Shown one piece after another: positions 8,794 to 18,757 of a DNA stretch of 64,000 nucleotides. Origin of the DNA: Streptomyces sp. NBC_00464 (lineage in GTDB: Bacteria > Actinomycetota > Actinomycetes > Streptomycetales > Streptomycetaceae); assembly GCF_036013915.1 (NCBI RefSeq), contig NZ_CP107899.1:186001-250000 (forward strand). The letters are read 5' to 3'. Position 1 is the first letter of the stretch. Every line of letters starts with the position of its first letter. Below the pieces are notes generated by a model. The model was not told the origin of the DNA and made no database searches. It saw only the letters and a program-made list of their open reading frames with translations. A program made the translations under genes and the position numbers.

Positions 8794-9771
8794 TTACTTC
8801 GTGGTGGCGCGTTCGCCTGCCGGGTGGGTGCTGAACCGCCGGCGGTATTCGGCGGGTGCCGTGCCCACTGCCCTCACGAAGGCCCGGCGCATCGCCTCCG
8901 GGGTTCCGTAGCCGCAGGCGTGCGCGATCCCGGCGACGCCATCGGTGGTGTCCTCCAGGAGCCTGCGGGCCTGTTCGAGGCGGACCCGGTCGACGTACCG
9001 GCCGGGGGTCATGCCGGTCTCGGTCCGGAAGGCGCGGGCGAAGTGGCGCGGCGAGAGCCGGGAACGGGCGGCAAGAGCCTCGACGGAGAGGTCCTCGGCC
9101 GGGTGCTCGGTGATCCAGTGCTGGACCTCGCGCAGCGGTTCCCGGCGAGCGGTCTGGGCGGTGAGCTGGGCACTGAACTGGGACTGGTTACCGGGTCTGC
9201 GCAGAAAGACCACCAGATGGCGGGCCACCGTGAGCGCCGCGTCCCGGCCGTGGTCCTCCTCGACGAGGGCGAGCGCGAGGTCGATGCCCGCGGTGACCCC
9301 CGCGGAGGTGGCGAGCCGGCCGTCACGTACGAAGATCGGCTCGGGGTCGACCTCGACGGCGGGATACGTGCGGGCCAGGTGGTCGCAGAGGTTCCAGTGG
9401 GTGGTCACCCGGTGCCCGTCCAGCTGTCCGGCCGCGGCAAGGAGCAGGGCGCCGCTGCAGACGGAGACCAGCCGTTGGGGGCGCGGGCCGTGCGCGCGCA
9501 GCCAGTCGACGAGCCCGGCAGCGGGCTCCCGGGTGCCCTGGCCGCCGGGGACGAGCAGCGTGTGGGGTGTCGCGGCGTCGGCGAGGCTGCCGTCGGGGAC
9601 CAGGGTGAGGCCGCAGGACGAACGCACCGGTGCGCCGTCCAGCGAGGCGGTGCGCAGGTCGTACGAGACCTCCGGAAACCGGGAGGCACCGGCGAACACC
9701 TCCATGGGTCCGGTCACGTCGAGGCTCTGGACGCCGTCGAAGAGGACGACGAGTACGGATCGCTGCTTCAT
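8794..9771 (-). CDS. GlxA-type AraC family transcriptional regulator with DJ-1/PfpI domain
   Basis: 325 residues. The N-terminal half (about 1-190) is a DJ-1/PfpI domain (VLFDGVQSLDVTGPMEVF, LVPGGQGTRE, and VCSGALLLAAAGQLDG with the elbow Cys). The C-terminal half (about 220-315) is an AraC double helix-turn-helix (LSVEALAARSRLSPRHFARAF, RVRLEQARRLLEDT). It probably controls the adjacent DJ-1 gene or the divergent SCO6745-family gene. ATG 9771 is chosen because AGGA lies 8-9 bases upstream. ATGs at 9780 and 9834 are in frame but lack such a site. Confidence 0.88.
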   Translation of the reverse strand: MKQRSVLVVLFDGVQSLDVTGPMEVFAGASRFPEVSYDLRTASLDGAPVRSSCGLTLVPDGSLADAATPHTLLVPGGQGTREPAAGLVDWLRAHGPRPQRLVSVCSGALLLAAAGQLDGHRVTTHWNLCDHLARTYPAVEVDPEPIFVRDGRLATSAGVTAGIDLALALVEEDHGRDAALTVARHLVVFLRRPGNQSQFSAQLTAQTARREPLREVQHWITEHPAEDLSVEALAARSRLSPRHFARAFRTETGMTPGRYVDRVRLEQARRLLEDTTDGVAGIAHACGYGTPEAMRRAFVRAVGTAPAEYRRRFSTHPAGERATTK

Positions 9772-9893
9772 GCCTGTCATCCTGTGTGCCCCCGCGGATG
9801 GCTGCAATGACGAGCTCCCCACCATTCCTGCCATGCCCGGCTGCGGCGCATGTCACGGACTCCCCGGGGTTCCGGCACGTACCGACCAGTCGG

Positions 9894-9899
9894 TAACGT
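9894..9899 (+). promoter_or_regulatory. Leaderless-type -10 (TAACGT)
   Basis: TAACGT ends 6 bases before the ATG at 9906 and there is no purine-rich ribosome site between. It is one of several genes in the window with this layout. Confidence 0.35.
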
Positions 9900-9905
9900 G
9901 CAGGC

Positions 9906-10763
9906 ATGAGTACTCTCCCTCCCCGTGCCGGACGCCGCTGCCACAACGCCCTCAACCCGCTGCACTCCGCGCTCTACTTCTCCCCCGACCTCGGCAAGGA
10001 GCTCGCGGGGATCGGGATCGACGACGCCTCCGCCGCGTACTTCGCCGCGCGCGCGGCCGCCATGGGCGCGGTCGGCCCTGGCACGGTCACCGCCACCTTC
10101 TACAACTTCAACCACGAGCTCGTGGGCCGGCACGTGCCCGCCGTCTGGAAGATCGCCTCACCCGAAGCGGTCCTTGCGGCGCGGCTGCGTGCCGCCGACT
10201 CGACGCTGCGCCGGCTGCTGGGCGAGGAGGTCATCGACTCCCCCGAGATGGCCGAGGCCGCACAGCTGGCCCTGAGCGCCACCGAGGGCTGTACGCGACA
10301 CGCCCGGCCGCTCTTCGCGGCGCACGCCGATCTTCCCGTGCCGGAGCAGCCGCACCTGGCGTTCTGGCACGCCGCGACGCTGCTGCGCGAGCACCGCGGC
10401 GACGCGCATCTCGCCGCTCTCCTCGCGGCCTCACTCGACCCGATGGAGGCCCTGGTCAGCCACACCGCCACCGGCAAGGGCATGGCACCGCGCTGGATCC
10501 TGGCCAGCCGCGGCTGGCGGCGCACCGACTGGGAGGATGCGTCCGCGCGGCTGCGCGAGCGTGGACTGCTCACCGCCGAGGGCAAGTTGACGGAAGCGGG
10601 CACCGCGCTGCGGGCCGGCCTGGAAGAGACCACGGACAGGATGGACCTGGCACCGTACGAGCATCTCGGCGGCGCGGGCGCGGCCCGGCTGACGGAACTG
10701 GGGCGCGGATTCCTCGGCATCGCGCTGGCGGCCGGTGCGTTTCCGACGGAAGCGACCGGCTGA
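9906..10763 (+). CDS. SCO6745-family protein
   Basis: 285 residues matching, by recall, the actinobacterial family named after S. coelicolor SCO6745. It opens RRCHNALNPLHSALYFSPD, then a helical N-terminal domain, and ends with a winged-helix-like part (about 190-285: RGWRRTDWEDASARLRERGLL, TEAGTALRAGLEETTDR). No catalytic motif is visible, and the C-terminal winged helix suggests nucleic-acid or regulatory binding. Function is unknown. It is divergent from the GlxA-type regulator (134-base gap) and precedes tex by 154 bases. Confidence 0.8.
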   Translation: MSTLPPRAGRRCHNALNPLHSALYFSPDLGKELAGIGIDDASAAYFAARAAAMGAVGPGTVTATFYNFNHELVGRHVPAVWKIASPEAVLAARLRAADSTLRRLLGEEVIDSPEMAEAAQLALSATEGCTRHARPLFAAHADLPVPEQPHLAFWHAATLLREHRGDAHLAALLAASLDPMEALVSHTATGKGMAPRWILASRGWRRTDWEDASARLRERGLLTAEGKLTEAGTALRAGLEETTDRMDLAPYEHLGGAGAARLTELGRGFLGIALAAGAFPTEATG

Positions 10764-10917
10764 CCTGCCGGAAAACGGGGGCCGGTAACTGGGGTGGTCG
10801 GGCGACACGGCGCCCGGCCACCCGGCACAATGCAGGCGAGTGGCTCCGGACCGGCCCGCACGGGCGGCACCGGGCCCGACCAGCACAGCCAGCAGGAGAA
10901 GGCGAGTCGGTAGAACC

Positions 10918-13368
10918 GTGACGACGTCCATCGAAGGCAGGATCGCCGAGGAGCTCGGCGTACGTGAGCGACAGGTGAAGGCGGCCGTCGAGCTGCTCGA
11001 CGGCGGATCGACCGTGCCGTTCATCGCGCGCTACCGCAAGGAAGCCACCGAGATGCTCGACGATGCGCAGCTGCGCACGCTCGAGGAGCGGTTGCGGTAT
11101 CTGCGGGAGCTGGAGGAGCGCCGTACGGCGATCCTCGAATCCGTACGGGAGCAGGGCAAGCTCGACGAGGCGCTGGAGGCGCAGATCCGGGCCGCCGACA
11201 CGAAGGCGCGCCTGGAGGACATCTATCTGCCGTTCAAACCGAAGCGGCGGACCAAGGCCCAGATCGCCCGGGAGGCCGGTCTCGAACCGCTCGCCTCGGG
11301 TCTGCTCGACGATCCGTCGAGGGACCCGCTCGCCGCGGCCGCGGCCTTCGTCGACGCGGACAAGGGGGTCGCGGACACCGCGGCAGCCCTGGAGGGGGCC
11401 CGTGCCATCCTCACCGAGCGTTTCTCGGAGGACGCCGACCTGACCGGTGAGCTGCGTGAGCGCATGTGGTCGCGCGGGCGGCTGATGGCCAAGGTGCGGG
11501 ACGGCAAGGAGGAGGCCGGCGCCAAGTTCGCGGACTACTTCGACTTCGCCGAGCCGTTCACCGCGCTGCCCTCGCACCGGGTGCTGGCGATGCTCCGGGG
11601 CGAGAAGGAGGACGTCCTCGATCTGGTCCTGGAGCCGGAGGAGCCGTCCGAGACGCCCGGCCCGTCCAGCTACGAGAACATGGTGGCCCGCCGCTTCGGG
11701 GTGAACGACCGCGGGCGCCCCGGCGACAAGTGGCTCGGCGACACCGTGCGCTGGGCCTGGCGTACCCGGATCCTGGTCCACCTCGGGATCGATCTGCGGC
11801 TGCGGCTGCGCACCGCGGCGGAGGACGAGGCGGTGCGCGTCTTCGCCTCCAACCTGCGCGATCTGCTGCTCGCCGCACCGGCCGGGACGCGGGCCACGCT
11901 GGGGCTCGACCCGGGCTTCCGTACGGGAGTGAAGGTCGCCGTCGTCGACGCGACCGGCAAGGTCGTCGCGACCGATGTCATCTACCCGCATGTTCCGGCC
12001 AACAAGTGGGACCAGTCGCTCGCCAAGCTGGAGCAGCTGGCGAAGGCGCACGACGTCGATCTGATCGCGATCGGCAACGGCACCGCATCGCGCGAGACGG
12101 ACAAGCTCGCCGGTGAACTGTGCGACAAGCACCCTGAGTTGAAGCTCACCAAGGTGATGGTGTCGGAGGCCGGCGCCTCCGTGTACTCGGCGTCCGCCTT
12201 CGCCTCGCAGGAACTCCCGGACATGGACGTGTCGTTGCGCGGCGCCGTGTCCATCGCGCGCCGCCTCCAGGACCCCCTGGCCGAGCTGGTGAAGATCGAC
12301 CCGAAGTCCATCGGGGTCGGGCAGTACCAGCACGACCTGTCCGAGGTGAAGCTGTCGCGTTCACTGGACGCGGTCGTCGAGGACTGTGTGAACGGAGTCG
12401 GGGTCGACGTCAACACCGCGTCGGCGCCGCTGCTTTCGCGGGTCTCCGGCATCGGTTCGGGGCTCGCGGAGAACATCGTGGCGCACCGCGACGCCAACGG
12501 CCCGTTCCGTTCCCGCAAGGGCCTCAAGGACGTGGCCAGGCTGGGCCCGAAGGCGTACGAGCAGTGCGCGGGCTTCCTGCGCATCCGGGGCGACGACCCG
12601 CTGGACGCGTCCAGCGTGCACCCGGAGGCGTACCCCGTGGTCCGGGCGATGGTGAAGCGGACGGGGAGTGACGTCGCCTCGCTGATCGGCAACACGGGCG
12701 TGCTGCGGTCGATCCGGGCCGACGATTTCGTGGACGAGAAGTTCGGGCTGCCGACCGTCACCGACATCATCAAGGAGCTGGAGAAGCCGGGGCGCGACCC
12801 ACGCCCGGCGTTCAAGACGGCCACCTTCAAGGAGGGCGTCGAGAAGATCGGCGACCTGGCATCGGGAATGGTGCTGGAGGGGGTCGTGACGAACGTCGCG
12901 GCGTTCGGCGCGTTCGTGGACATCGGGGTGCATCAGGACGGCCTGGTGCACGTGTCGGCGATGTCGAGGACGTTCGTGAAGGATCCCCGCGATGTCGTGA
13001 AGCCGGGTGACATCGTCAAGGTCAAGGTCATGGAGGTCGACATCCCGCGGAAGCGGATCTCGTTGACGCTGCGGCTGGATGACGAGGCGGGTGCGGGGGC
13101 CGGTGCCGGCTCCGGCGGCGAGCGCGGCTCGGCGGGTGAGCGTGGCGGGCGTCCGCCGCGACAGCGGCAGGGCCAGGGTCAGGGCGGATCGGGCGCGCGA
13201 GGCGGTCAAGCCGGCGGCCAGGGTGGCCAAGGGCGTGACCGGCGTGGCGGCGGCAACGGTGGCGGTGCTCGTCAGGCTCCGGCGGCGGCTCCGTCCAACG
13301 GGGCGATGGCTGACGCGCTGCGGCGGGCCGGGCTGCTGAATCCCGGGCAGGGCGGCAAGAAGCGGTAG
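10918..13368 (+). CDS. tex: Tex family RNA-binding protein / transcriptional accessory protein
   Basis: 816 residues with the full Tex architecture. An N-terminal helical HTH region ([20 protein letters not shown]) is followed by [15 protein letters not shown], a hallmark. A YqgF-like RNase H fold begins at about residue 325 ([17 protein letters not shown]). The HhH pair lies near 495-560 ([20 protein letters not shown]), and an S1 RNA-binding domain at about 645-715 ([21 protein letters not shown]). The tail (about 720-816) is an unusually Gly/Gln/Arg-rich disordered extension. Tex binds nucleic acids and affects transcription. The GTG start has only a weak, distant AGGAG. A strong hairpin follows. 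Confidence 0.95.
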   Translation: MTTSIEGRIAEELGVRERQVKAAVELLDGGSTVPFIARYRKEATEMLDDAQLRTLEERLRYLRELEERRTAILESVREQGKLDEALEAQIRAADTKARLEDIYLPFKPKRRTKAQIAREAGLEPLASGLLDDPSRDPLAAAAAFVDADKGVADTAAALEGARAILTERFSEDADLTGELRERMWSRGRLMAKVRDGKEEAGAKFADYFDFAEPFTALPSHRVLAMLRGEKEDVLDLVLEPEEPSETPGPSSYENMVARRFGVNDRGRPGDKWLGDTVRWAWRTRILVHLGIDLRLRLRTAAEDEAVRVFASNLRDLLLAAPAGTRATLGLDPGFRTGVKVAVVDATGKVVATDVIYPHVPANKWDQSLAKLEQLAKAHDVDLIAIGNGTASRETDKLAGELCDKHPELKLTKVMVSEAGASVYSASAFASQELPDMDVSLRGAVSIARRLQDPLAELVKIDPKSIGVGQYQHDLSEVKLSRSLDAVVEDCVNGVGVDVNTASAPLLSRVSGIGSGLAENIVAHRDANGPFRSRKGLKDVARLGPKAYEQCAGFLRIRGDDPLDASSVHPEAYPVVRAMVKRTGSDVASLIGNTGVLRSIRADDFVDEKFGLPTVTDIIKELEKPGRDPRPAFKTATFKEGVEKIGDLASGMVLEGVVTNVAAFGAFVDIGVHQDGLVHVSAMSRTFVKDPRDVVKPGDIVKVKVMEVDIPRKRISLTLRLDDEAGAGAGAGSGGERGSAGERGGRPPRQRQGQGQGGSGARGGQAGGQGGQGRDRRGGGNGGGARQAPAAAPSNGAMADALRRAGLLNPGQGGKKR

Positions 13369-13393
13369 CTGTGGCCGACGCCCGGTCCGGATC

Positions 13394-13446
13394 GGGGCGG
13401 GGTGGGGAGGGGGCGCCTGCGGCGGACCTTCTCCCCGCCCCGCCCC
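13394..13446. terminator. Bidirectional hairpin between convergent tex and ABC-F genes
   Basis: GGGGCGGGGTGGGG (13394-13407) pairs with CCCCGCCCCGCCCC (13433-13446) in a 14-bp stem with one G-U pair and a 25-base loop. It lies in the 139-base gap between two genes that end facing each other. Confidence 0.55.
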
Positions 13447-13454
13447 TTCCCGTA

Positions 13455-13505
13455 ACCGGGGCTCCGCCCCGGGCCCCGCGCCTCAAACGCCGGTGAGGCC
13501 GAAGC
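13455..13505. repeat. Dispersed Streptomyces intergenic repeat (GCTCCGCCCC...CCTCAAACGCCGG type)
   Basis: The segment GGGGCTCCGCCCCGGGCCCC followed by GCGCCTCAAACGCCGG and GAGGCCGAAG is, to my recollection, an element found in many copies between genes of Streptomyces genomes. Only one copy is seen here. The first part (GGGGC...GCCCC) can form a small hairpin. Confidence 0.5.
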
Positions 13506-13507
13506 GG

Positions 13508-15145
13508 TCAGATCTCCGTCAGCCTTCCCGCCGCCACCTCGACGCGGCGCGTCGTGCGGACCGCCTCCAGCATCCGGCGGTCGTGCGTGACCAGCAGCAG
13601 TGTCCCCGTGTAGGAGTCGAGCGCGGACTCCAGCTGTTCGATCGCGGGCAGGTCCAGGTGGTTCGTGGGCTCGTCCAGCACCAGGAGGTTGACGCCGCGG
13701 CCCTGGAGGAGGGCGAGCGCCGACCGGGTCCGTTCGCCCGGGGAGAGCGTGGTCGCGGGGCGCATCACATGGTCGGCGCGCAGGCCGAACTTGGCGAGCA
13801 GCGTACGGACCTCGGCGGGTTCCGTCTCGGGGACGGCCGCGCAGAACGCCTCCAGGAGCGACTCCGAGCCGTGGAACAGCTTCCGCGCCTGGTCGACCTC
13901 GCCGACGACCACACCCGAGCCCAGGCTCGCGTGCCCCGAGTCCAGCGGGAGACGGCCGAGCAGGGCTGCGAGCAGGGTCGACTTCCCGGCTCCGTTGGCC
14001 CCGGTGATGGCGACCCGGTCCGCCCAGTCGATCTGGAGCGAGGCCGGCCCGAACGCGAAGTCACCGAGAACGACCTGGGCCTCGCGCAGGGTGGCCACGA
14101 CGGAGCCGGAACGGGGGGCGGAGGCGATCTCCATCCGCAGCTCCCACTCCTTGCGGGGCTCGTCCACCACATCGAGTCGTTCGATCATGCGCTGGGTCTG
14201 CCGGGCCTTCGCGGCCTGCTTCTCGCTCGACTCGCTGCGGAACTTGCGGGCCATCTTGTCGGAGTCGGAGGCCTTGCGGCGGGCGTTCCTGACGCCCTTG
14301 TCCATCCAGGAACGCTGCATCAGGGCCCGGCCCTCAAGTGCCGAGCGCTTGTCCGCGTACTCCTCGAACTCCTCACGGGCGTGCCTGCGGGCCCGCTCGC
14401 GCTCTTCGAGGTAGGCCGCGTAGCCGCCGCCGTACAGGTTGATCTGTTGCTGGGCCAGGTCGAGTTCGAGGACCTTGGTGACCGTGCGCATCAGGAACTC
14501 ACGGTCGTGGCTGATGACGACCGTGCCGGCGCGCAGCCCGGAGACGTACCGCTCCAGCCGTTCCAGACCGTCCAGGTCGAGGTCGTTGGTGGGCTCGTCG
14601 AGCAGGAAGACGTCGTAGCGGGAGAGCAGGAGCGAGGCGAGTCCCGCGCGGGCGGCCTGGCCGCCGGAGAGTGCGGTCATCGGCAGGTCGAGTCCGACCG
14701 TGAGGCCCAGGTCCGCGGCGACCTCCTCGGCCCGCTCGTCCAGGTCGGCGCCACCGAGAGCGAGCCAGCGCTCCAGCGACTCGGAGTACGCGTCGTCGGA
14801 GCCGGGTGCCCCGTCGACGAGGGCCTGCGTGGCGGTGTCCATCGCGGCCTGGGCGTCGGCGACGCCCGTGCGGCGGGCCAGGAACTCGCGCACGGTCTCG
14901 TCGGGGCGGCGCTCCGGTTCCTGCGGCAGGTGGCCGACCGTGGCGGTGGGCGGGGAGAGCCGCAGCTCGCCCTCCTCCGGCTGGTCGAGACCGGCGAGCA
15001 GCCGGAGCAGCGACGATTTACCGGCGCCGTTGACTCCGACGAGACCGATCACGTCACCGGGCGCGACCACGAGGTCGAGCTCGGCGAAGAGAGTGCGGTC
15101 GCCGTGTCCGGCGGCGAGGTCCTTGGCGACGAGAGTGGCAGTCAT
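13508..15145 (-). CDS. ABC-F subfamily ribosome-associated ATPase
   Basis: 545 residues with two ABC cassettes and no membrane segment. Cassette 1: Walker A GVNGAGKS (about 37-44), signature LSGGQAARAGLAS, Walker B VFLLDEPTNDLD, then VISHDREFL. Cassette 2: GANGAGKS, a diverged signature LSPGERTRSALALL, and NLLVLDEPTNHLDLP. Between them is the basic P-site tRNA-interaction linker (about 230-320, rich in Arg/Lys). ABC-F proteins bind the ribosomal E site. This one could be a translation factor or confer antibiotic protection, and nothing in the context decides. It is convergent with tex. Confidence 0.9.
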   Translation of the reverse strand: MTATLVAKDLAAGHGDRTLFAELDLVVAPGDVIGLVGVNGAGKSSLLRLLAGLDQPEEGELRLSPPTATVGHLPQEPERRPDETVREFLARRTGVADAQAAMDTATQALVDGAPGSDDAYSESLERWLALGGADLDERAEEVAADLGLTVGLDLPMTALSGGQAARAGLASLLLSRYDVFLLDEPTNDLDLDGLERLERYVSGLRAGTVVISHDREFLMRTVTKVLELDLAQQQINLYGGGYAAYLEERERARRHAREEFEEYADKRSALEGRALMQRSWMDKGVRNARRKASDSDKMARKFRSESSEKQAAKARQTQRMIERLDVVDEPRKEWELRMEIASAPRSGSVVATLREAQVVLGDFAFGPASLQIDWADRVAITGANGAGKSTLLAALLGRLPLDSGHASLGSGVVVGEVDQARKLFHGSESLLEAFCAAVPETEPAEVRTLLAKFGLRADHVMRPATTLSPGERTRSALALLQGRGVNLLVLDEPTNHLDLPAIEQLESALDSYTGTLLLVTHDRRMLEAVRTTRRVEVAAGRLTEI

Positions 15146-15229
15146 CAGGGTGCCGATCCTAATCGGCCACCGGACCGCTCCGGGCGGCCAGGCCCGTCAG
15201 GACGTGCGCAGGGGGTCTCCGGTCCGGCT

Positions 15230-15265
15230 CTCCCCGGGGCGGGGCGCCCCGCCGGCCCCGGGGAG
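15230..15265 (-). terminator. Hairpin downstream of BCCT gene
   Basis: CTCCCCGGGGC (15230-15240) pairs perfectly with GCCCCGGGGAG (15255-15265). The loop itself contains the palindrome GGGGCGCCCC. It sits between the BCCT stop and the ABC-F start, both on the minus strand. Confidence 0.5.
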
Positions 15266-15356
15266 CGAGGGTGTGAACGTGACGGTGACCCCGGGGTGGG
15301 CAAAGGCGGCGGGACGGCCGGTGGGCCGAGCCGGCCGCATCCGCCCACCCCATGTG

Positions 15357-17102
15357 TCAGCCTCCCGCGGGCGTCGAGCCGCCGGGCTTGTCGTGGCGCT
15401 CGGTGGTGACCTGACTGCCTCCGGGGCCGATCCGGATCTCGAAATCGCCGTCGTACTTGGCGTGCCCCTCGATCACCGCGGACTCGACGGCTTCCACGCC
15501 GAACTCGCGGCGCACGATCAGCGGGTCCTCGCGCAGGTCCCGCATCAGGGCCACGCACATGCCGACCATCACGATGGTGAAGGGCGCCGCCACCAGAATG
15601 GTCAGGTTCTGCAGACCCTCCAGCGCATTGCCCTTGCCGTTCCCGATGAGCAGCATGATCGCCGCCACGGCGCCGGTGACGACGCCCCAGAAGATGACGA
15701 CCCACTTGGCCGGTTCGAGAATGCCCTTCTGGGAGAGGGTGCCCATCACGATGGAGGCGGCGTCCGCGCCCGAGACGAAGAAGATGCCCACCAGAACCAT
15801 CACCAGCACACTCATCACGGTGGCGATCGGGAACTCCGCCAGTACGCCGAAGAGCTGGGCCTCGGGGGTGTCCGCGCCGCTCAGCCTGCCGGCCTCCTGG
15901 AGCTTGATCGCGGTTCCGCCGAAGATCGCGAACCAGACGAGGCTGACGGTGCTCGGCACCAGGATGACTCCGCCGATGAACTGGCGGATCGTCCGGCCCC
16001 GGCTGATCCGGGCGATGAACATGCCCACGAAGGGCGTCCAGGAGATCCACCAGGCCCAGTAGAAGACGGTCCAGCTCCCCAGCCACGTGGCCACCTTGCC
16101 CTCGCCGGTCGCCTCGGTACGTCCGATGAGCTGCGGCAGATCACCGAGGTAGGCGCCGAGCGAGGTGGGCAGCAGATCCAGCACGATGATCGTGGGGCCC
16201 GCGATGAACACGAAGACGGCGAGAATCAGGGCGAGCACCATGTTGATGTTCGACAGCCACTGAATGCCCTTCTCCACGCCGGAGACCGCCGAGGCGACGA
16301 AGGCGACGGTCAGCACGGCGATGATCAGGACCAGCAGCCCGGTGCCCGTCTTCTCCTGCCAGTCCAGCTCCTGGAATCCGCTGCCGATCTGGAGGGCGCC
16401 CAGGCCCAGCGAGGCCGCCGATCCGAAGAGCGTTGCGAAGATGGCGAGGATGTCGATGAAGCGGCCGAAACCACCGTGCGCATGGCGTGCGCCGATGAGC
16501 GGTTCGAAGACCGCGCTGATGGTCTGCCGCCTGCGGCGCCGGAAGGTGCTGTATGCGATGGCCAGCCCGACCACCGCATAGATCGCCCAGGGGTGGAGCG
16601 TCCAGTGGAAGAGGGTGGTGGCCATCGCCGTCTGCATCGCCTCGGCAGCGTCGGCGGGGTGGGTGCCGGGCGGTGGGTCGGTGAAGTGCGCCAGCGGCTC
16701 GCTGACCCCGTAGAACATCAGGCCGATGCCCATGCCGGCGCTGAACATCATCGCGACCCAGGACACGGTCCTGAATTCCGGCTCTTCACCCTCCTGGCCC
16801 AGGGTGATCTTTCCGTACCGGCTGATGGCGAGCCACAGGGCGAAGACCACGAAACCGGTGGCGGCCAGCATGAAGGCCCAACCACCGTTGTGGAGGAGGC
16901 CGTTGAGCAGCGTGTCGGACACGTCCTCCAGCGAGTCGGTGGCGGTTGCCCCCCAGACCACGAAGGCGAGGGTGAGGACCGCGGCGACTCCGAACACCAC
17001 CCGGTCGGTCGTGGGGCGCCGGCCCTGGGTCGGGTCTCCGGGCAGATCCGCCGTCACCGACAGATCCCCCCGGCCGCCCGTTCTCTGATCGTCCTGCGAC
17101 AC
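15357..17102 (-). CDS. BCCT family betaine/choline/carnitine-type transporter
   Basis: 581-residue membrane protein with about 12 hydrophobic segments. BCCT markers are clear: SAGMGIGLMFYGVSEPL (the Gly-rich TM1/TM3-type motif), FHWTLHPWAIYAVVGLAIAY with the substrate-cage Trp residues, and WWISWTPFVGMFIARISRGRT. It should import a quaternary ammonium compatible solute by sodium or proton symport, serving osmoprotection or choline use. The GTG at 17102 is preferred over GTG 17111 because GAAAGG is 8 bases before it but overlaps the earlier codon. A Q-B-C binding system or choline oxidase is not adjacent, although a GMC dehydrogenase lies 30 kb away. Confidence 0.93.
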   Translation of the reverse strand: MSQDDQRTGGRGDLSVTADLPGDPTQGRRPTTDRVVFGVAAVLTLAFVVWGATATDSLEDVSDTLLNGLLHNGGWAFMLAATGFVVFALWLAISRYGKITLGQEGEEPEFRTVSWVAMMFSAGMGIGLMFYGVSEPLAHFTDPPPGTHPADAAEAMQTAMATTLFHWTLHPWAIYAVVGLAIAYSTFRRRRRQTISAVFEPLIGARHAHGGFGRFIDILAIFATLFGSAASLGLGALQIGSGFQELDWQEKTGTGLLVLIIAVLTVAFVASAVSGVEKGIQWLSNINMVLALILAVFVFIAGPTIIVLDLLPTSLGAYLGDLPQLIGRTEATGEGKVATWLGSWTVFYWAWWISWTPFVGMFIARISRGRTIRQFIGGVILVPSTVSLVWFAIFGGTAIKLQEAGRLSGADTPEAQLFGVLAEFPIATVMSVLVMVLVGIFFVSGADAASIVMGTLSQKGILEPAKWVVIFWGVVTGAVAAIMLLIGNGKGNALEGLQNLTILVAAPFTIVMVGMCVALMRDLREDPLIVRREFGVEAVESAVIEGHAKYDGDFEIRIGPGGSQVTTERHDKPGGSTPAGG

Positions 17103-17176
17103 GAATGGCACCTTTCACGGAAGCTGAATATTCGCTCTCCGTACGCAGTACCACACGCAACGTACATCTCCCGGGA

Positions 17177-18532
17177 TCAACAAGCGGTATCGGCTTGACC
17201 GTTTGTGAGGTGATATGTCGCCCGCCGGTCCAGGAGGAGCGGGATCAGCTTCCGCGCGGGCTGGCGCAGGGGCACATACACGCCGTCACCGTCGGGCCGG
17301 GACGTGACGCCGTGCAGGGCCAGTTCGTCGCGTACGCCGGCGTAGCCGTCCGCCGTGAGCCGATAGCCGCAGGGCGGGTCGACGAGGATCTCTCCGGGCG
17401 CTGCCGCGTGGTTGTCCGCTCCCCCGAGATACACGGGACTTCGATCGGTGAACCCTGCCTCGCGCGAGCGGGCGGTGGCGGCTCGAATACGGTCGCGCTC
17501 CTCGTCGGCGTAGGCGAACACGGCCCGGAGCGCTATGCGTTGGGACTTCACGCGGCGGCGTTGCCCCAGCGCCGGATCGGCTCGTTCGGCCTCGGAAATC
17601 GCGTCCGCGCGTGATTCGACGAGCAGCCCGATCGCGTGTTTGACGGCCGCCGTGTTGCGCAGGATGCGTTCCTGCCCGTCGCCCGCCGTCTGCTTGAGCG
17701 GACCGCCGGTCACGGGGTCGGTCCAGACCCCGTAGCGACCGCTGCTGAATCCGGCTGCCAGCGCGGCCGGGCGTACATGGCGTTCGGCCAGACGCTCGGA
17801 CTCCTCGTGCACCCGGTCGTCGGCATTGAGGGTGCGGGGCCACAGAACGTAGAGGTCCTTGTCGTAGTAGGGCGGGGTCGCACCGTACTCGTGGAGGTCG
17901 TCGATCACATCGGGCCTGCGGTCCCTGATGACCGCGGCGAGGGCGCGGGCCTCGGCGGTCCGCAGCGTGATGTGGTCCCGGTTGATGTCCAGGCCGTCGG
18001 CGTTGCCCCGGGTTCCGGCGGCCAGGCCGTCGGGGTTGGCCGTGGGCAGGACGAGGATCTCCGTGCGGGAGAGAAAGGCGCGGGTCGCCCGGTCCGTGGC
18101 GTATGCGAGGTCACGGATTTTCGCCAGGCACGCCTCACGGCCCGCGGGTTCGTCGCCGTGCTGGCTGCACACCAGCAGCACGGTGAGCGCCGGGGTGCGG
18201 CCCCCGCCGATCCGGACGAGGCGCAGCGGGCGCCCCTGTCGCGTCGTACCGATCCGGTCCACGGAGACCTGGTCGCTGTGGCGGTCCACGGCCGCGAGCA
18301 GGTGACTCTCCTCGGCCGGACCGGTCCACCGCGATCCGTCGGCGGCCTCGAATCCCGTACGGGGCAGGGCATGCGCCGCCTTGGAGGGCACGGTGACCAG
18401 CGGGACGGCGAGTACGGCGGCGACGGCCGCCAGTGCGAGGCTACGGGTGCGCCGGCGGCCGGAACGCGCACCACGGCCGGACCGTCCGCGGGCGCCGTAC
18501 GCCGGACGGGTGCTCCGCAGACGTATCGGCAT
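17177..18532 (-). CDS. Secreted M14 family zinc carboxypeptidase
   Basis: 451 residues. A long Arg-rich n-region followed by LALAAVAAVLAVPLVTV forms a signal sequence, so the enzyme is exported. The zinc site begins at CSQHGDEPAGRE (His125, Glu128 as His-x2-Glu). The third His is likely in DDLHEYGA near residue 213, and NPDGLAAG is the usual Asn-Pro-Asp-Gly loop of the family. The late Glu that acts as general base is expected near the C-terminal third but I could not identify it with confidence. The substrate is unknown. It is separated from the BCCT gene by 74 bases on the same strand. Confidence 0.85.
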   Translation of the reverse strand: MPIRLRSTRPAYGARGRSGRGARSGRRRTRSLALAAVAAVLAVPLVTVPSKAAHALPRTGFEAADGSRWTGPAEESHLLAAVDRHSDQVSVDRIGTTRQGRPLRLVRIGGGRTPALTVLLVCSQHGDEPAGREACLAKIRDLAYATDRATRAFLSRTEILVLPTANPDGLAAGTRGNADGLDINRDHITLRTAEARALAAVIRDRRPDVIDDLHEYGATPPYYDKDLYVLWPRTLNADDRVHEESERLAERHVRPAALAAGFSSGRYGVWTDPVTGGPLKQTAGDGQERILRNTAAVKHAIGLLVESRADAISEAERADPALGQRRRVKSQRIALRAVFAYADEERDRIRAATARSREAGFTDRSPVYLGGADNHAAAPGEILVDPPCGYRLTADGYAGVRDELALHGVTSRPDGDGVYVPLRQPARKLIPLLLDRRATYHLTNGQADTAC

Positions 18533-18757
18533 GGCCGGAAGGTATCCCGGACTCCGCCCGTGCGACAGACCTGTGCGGGGTTCGGTGCCGGGCCGCCCGA
18601 CGCGGTCCGTGGTGGGATCCGGCAGTCACTCGGCGTCCACAGGTCCGCGACGGCGCCCGTTGGCCCCCTGCCGGTGGCGGCTAGGCTGACGAAGTTCGCG
18701 CTGATCGGCCGGGCCCGGCCGCTCTCTGCCTCATTCCGCGCCTCCGAGGAGCGTCTC

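Noticed and set aside
10570..12333. 587-codon minus-strand frame over tex
   Set aside because: Shadow of tex: composition is low-complexity and no family motif is visible, whereas the plus frame encodes all Tex domains.
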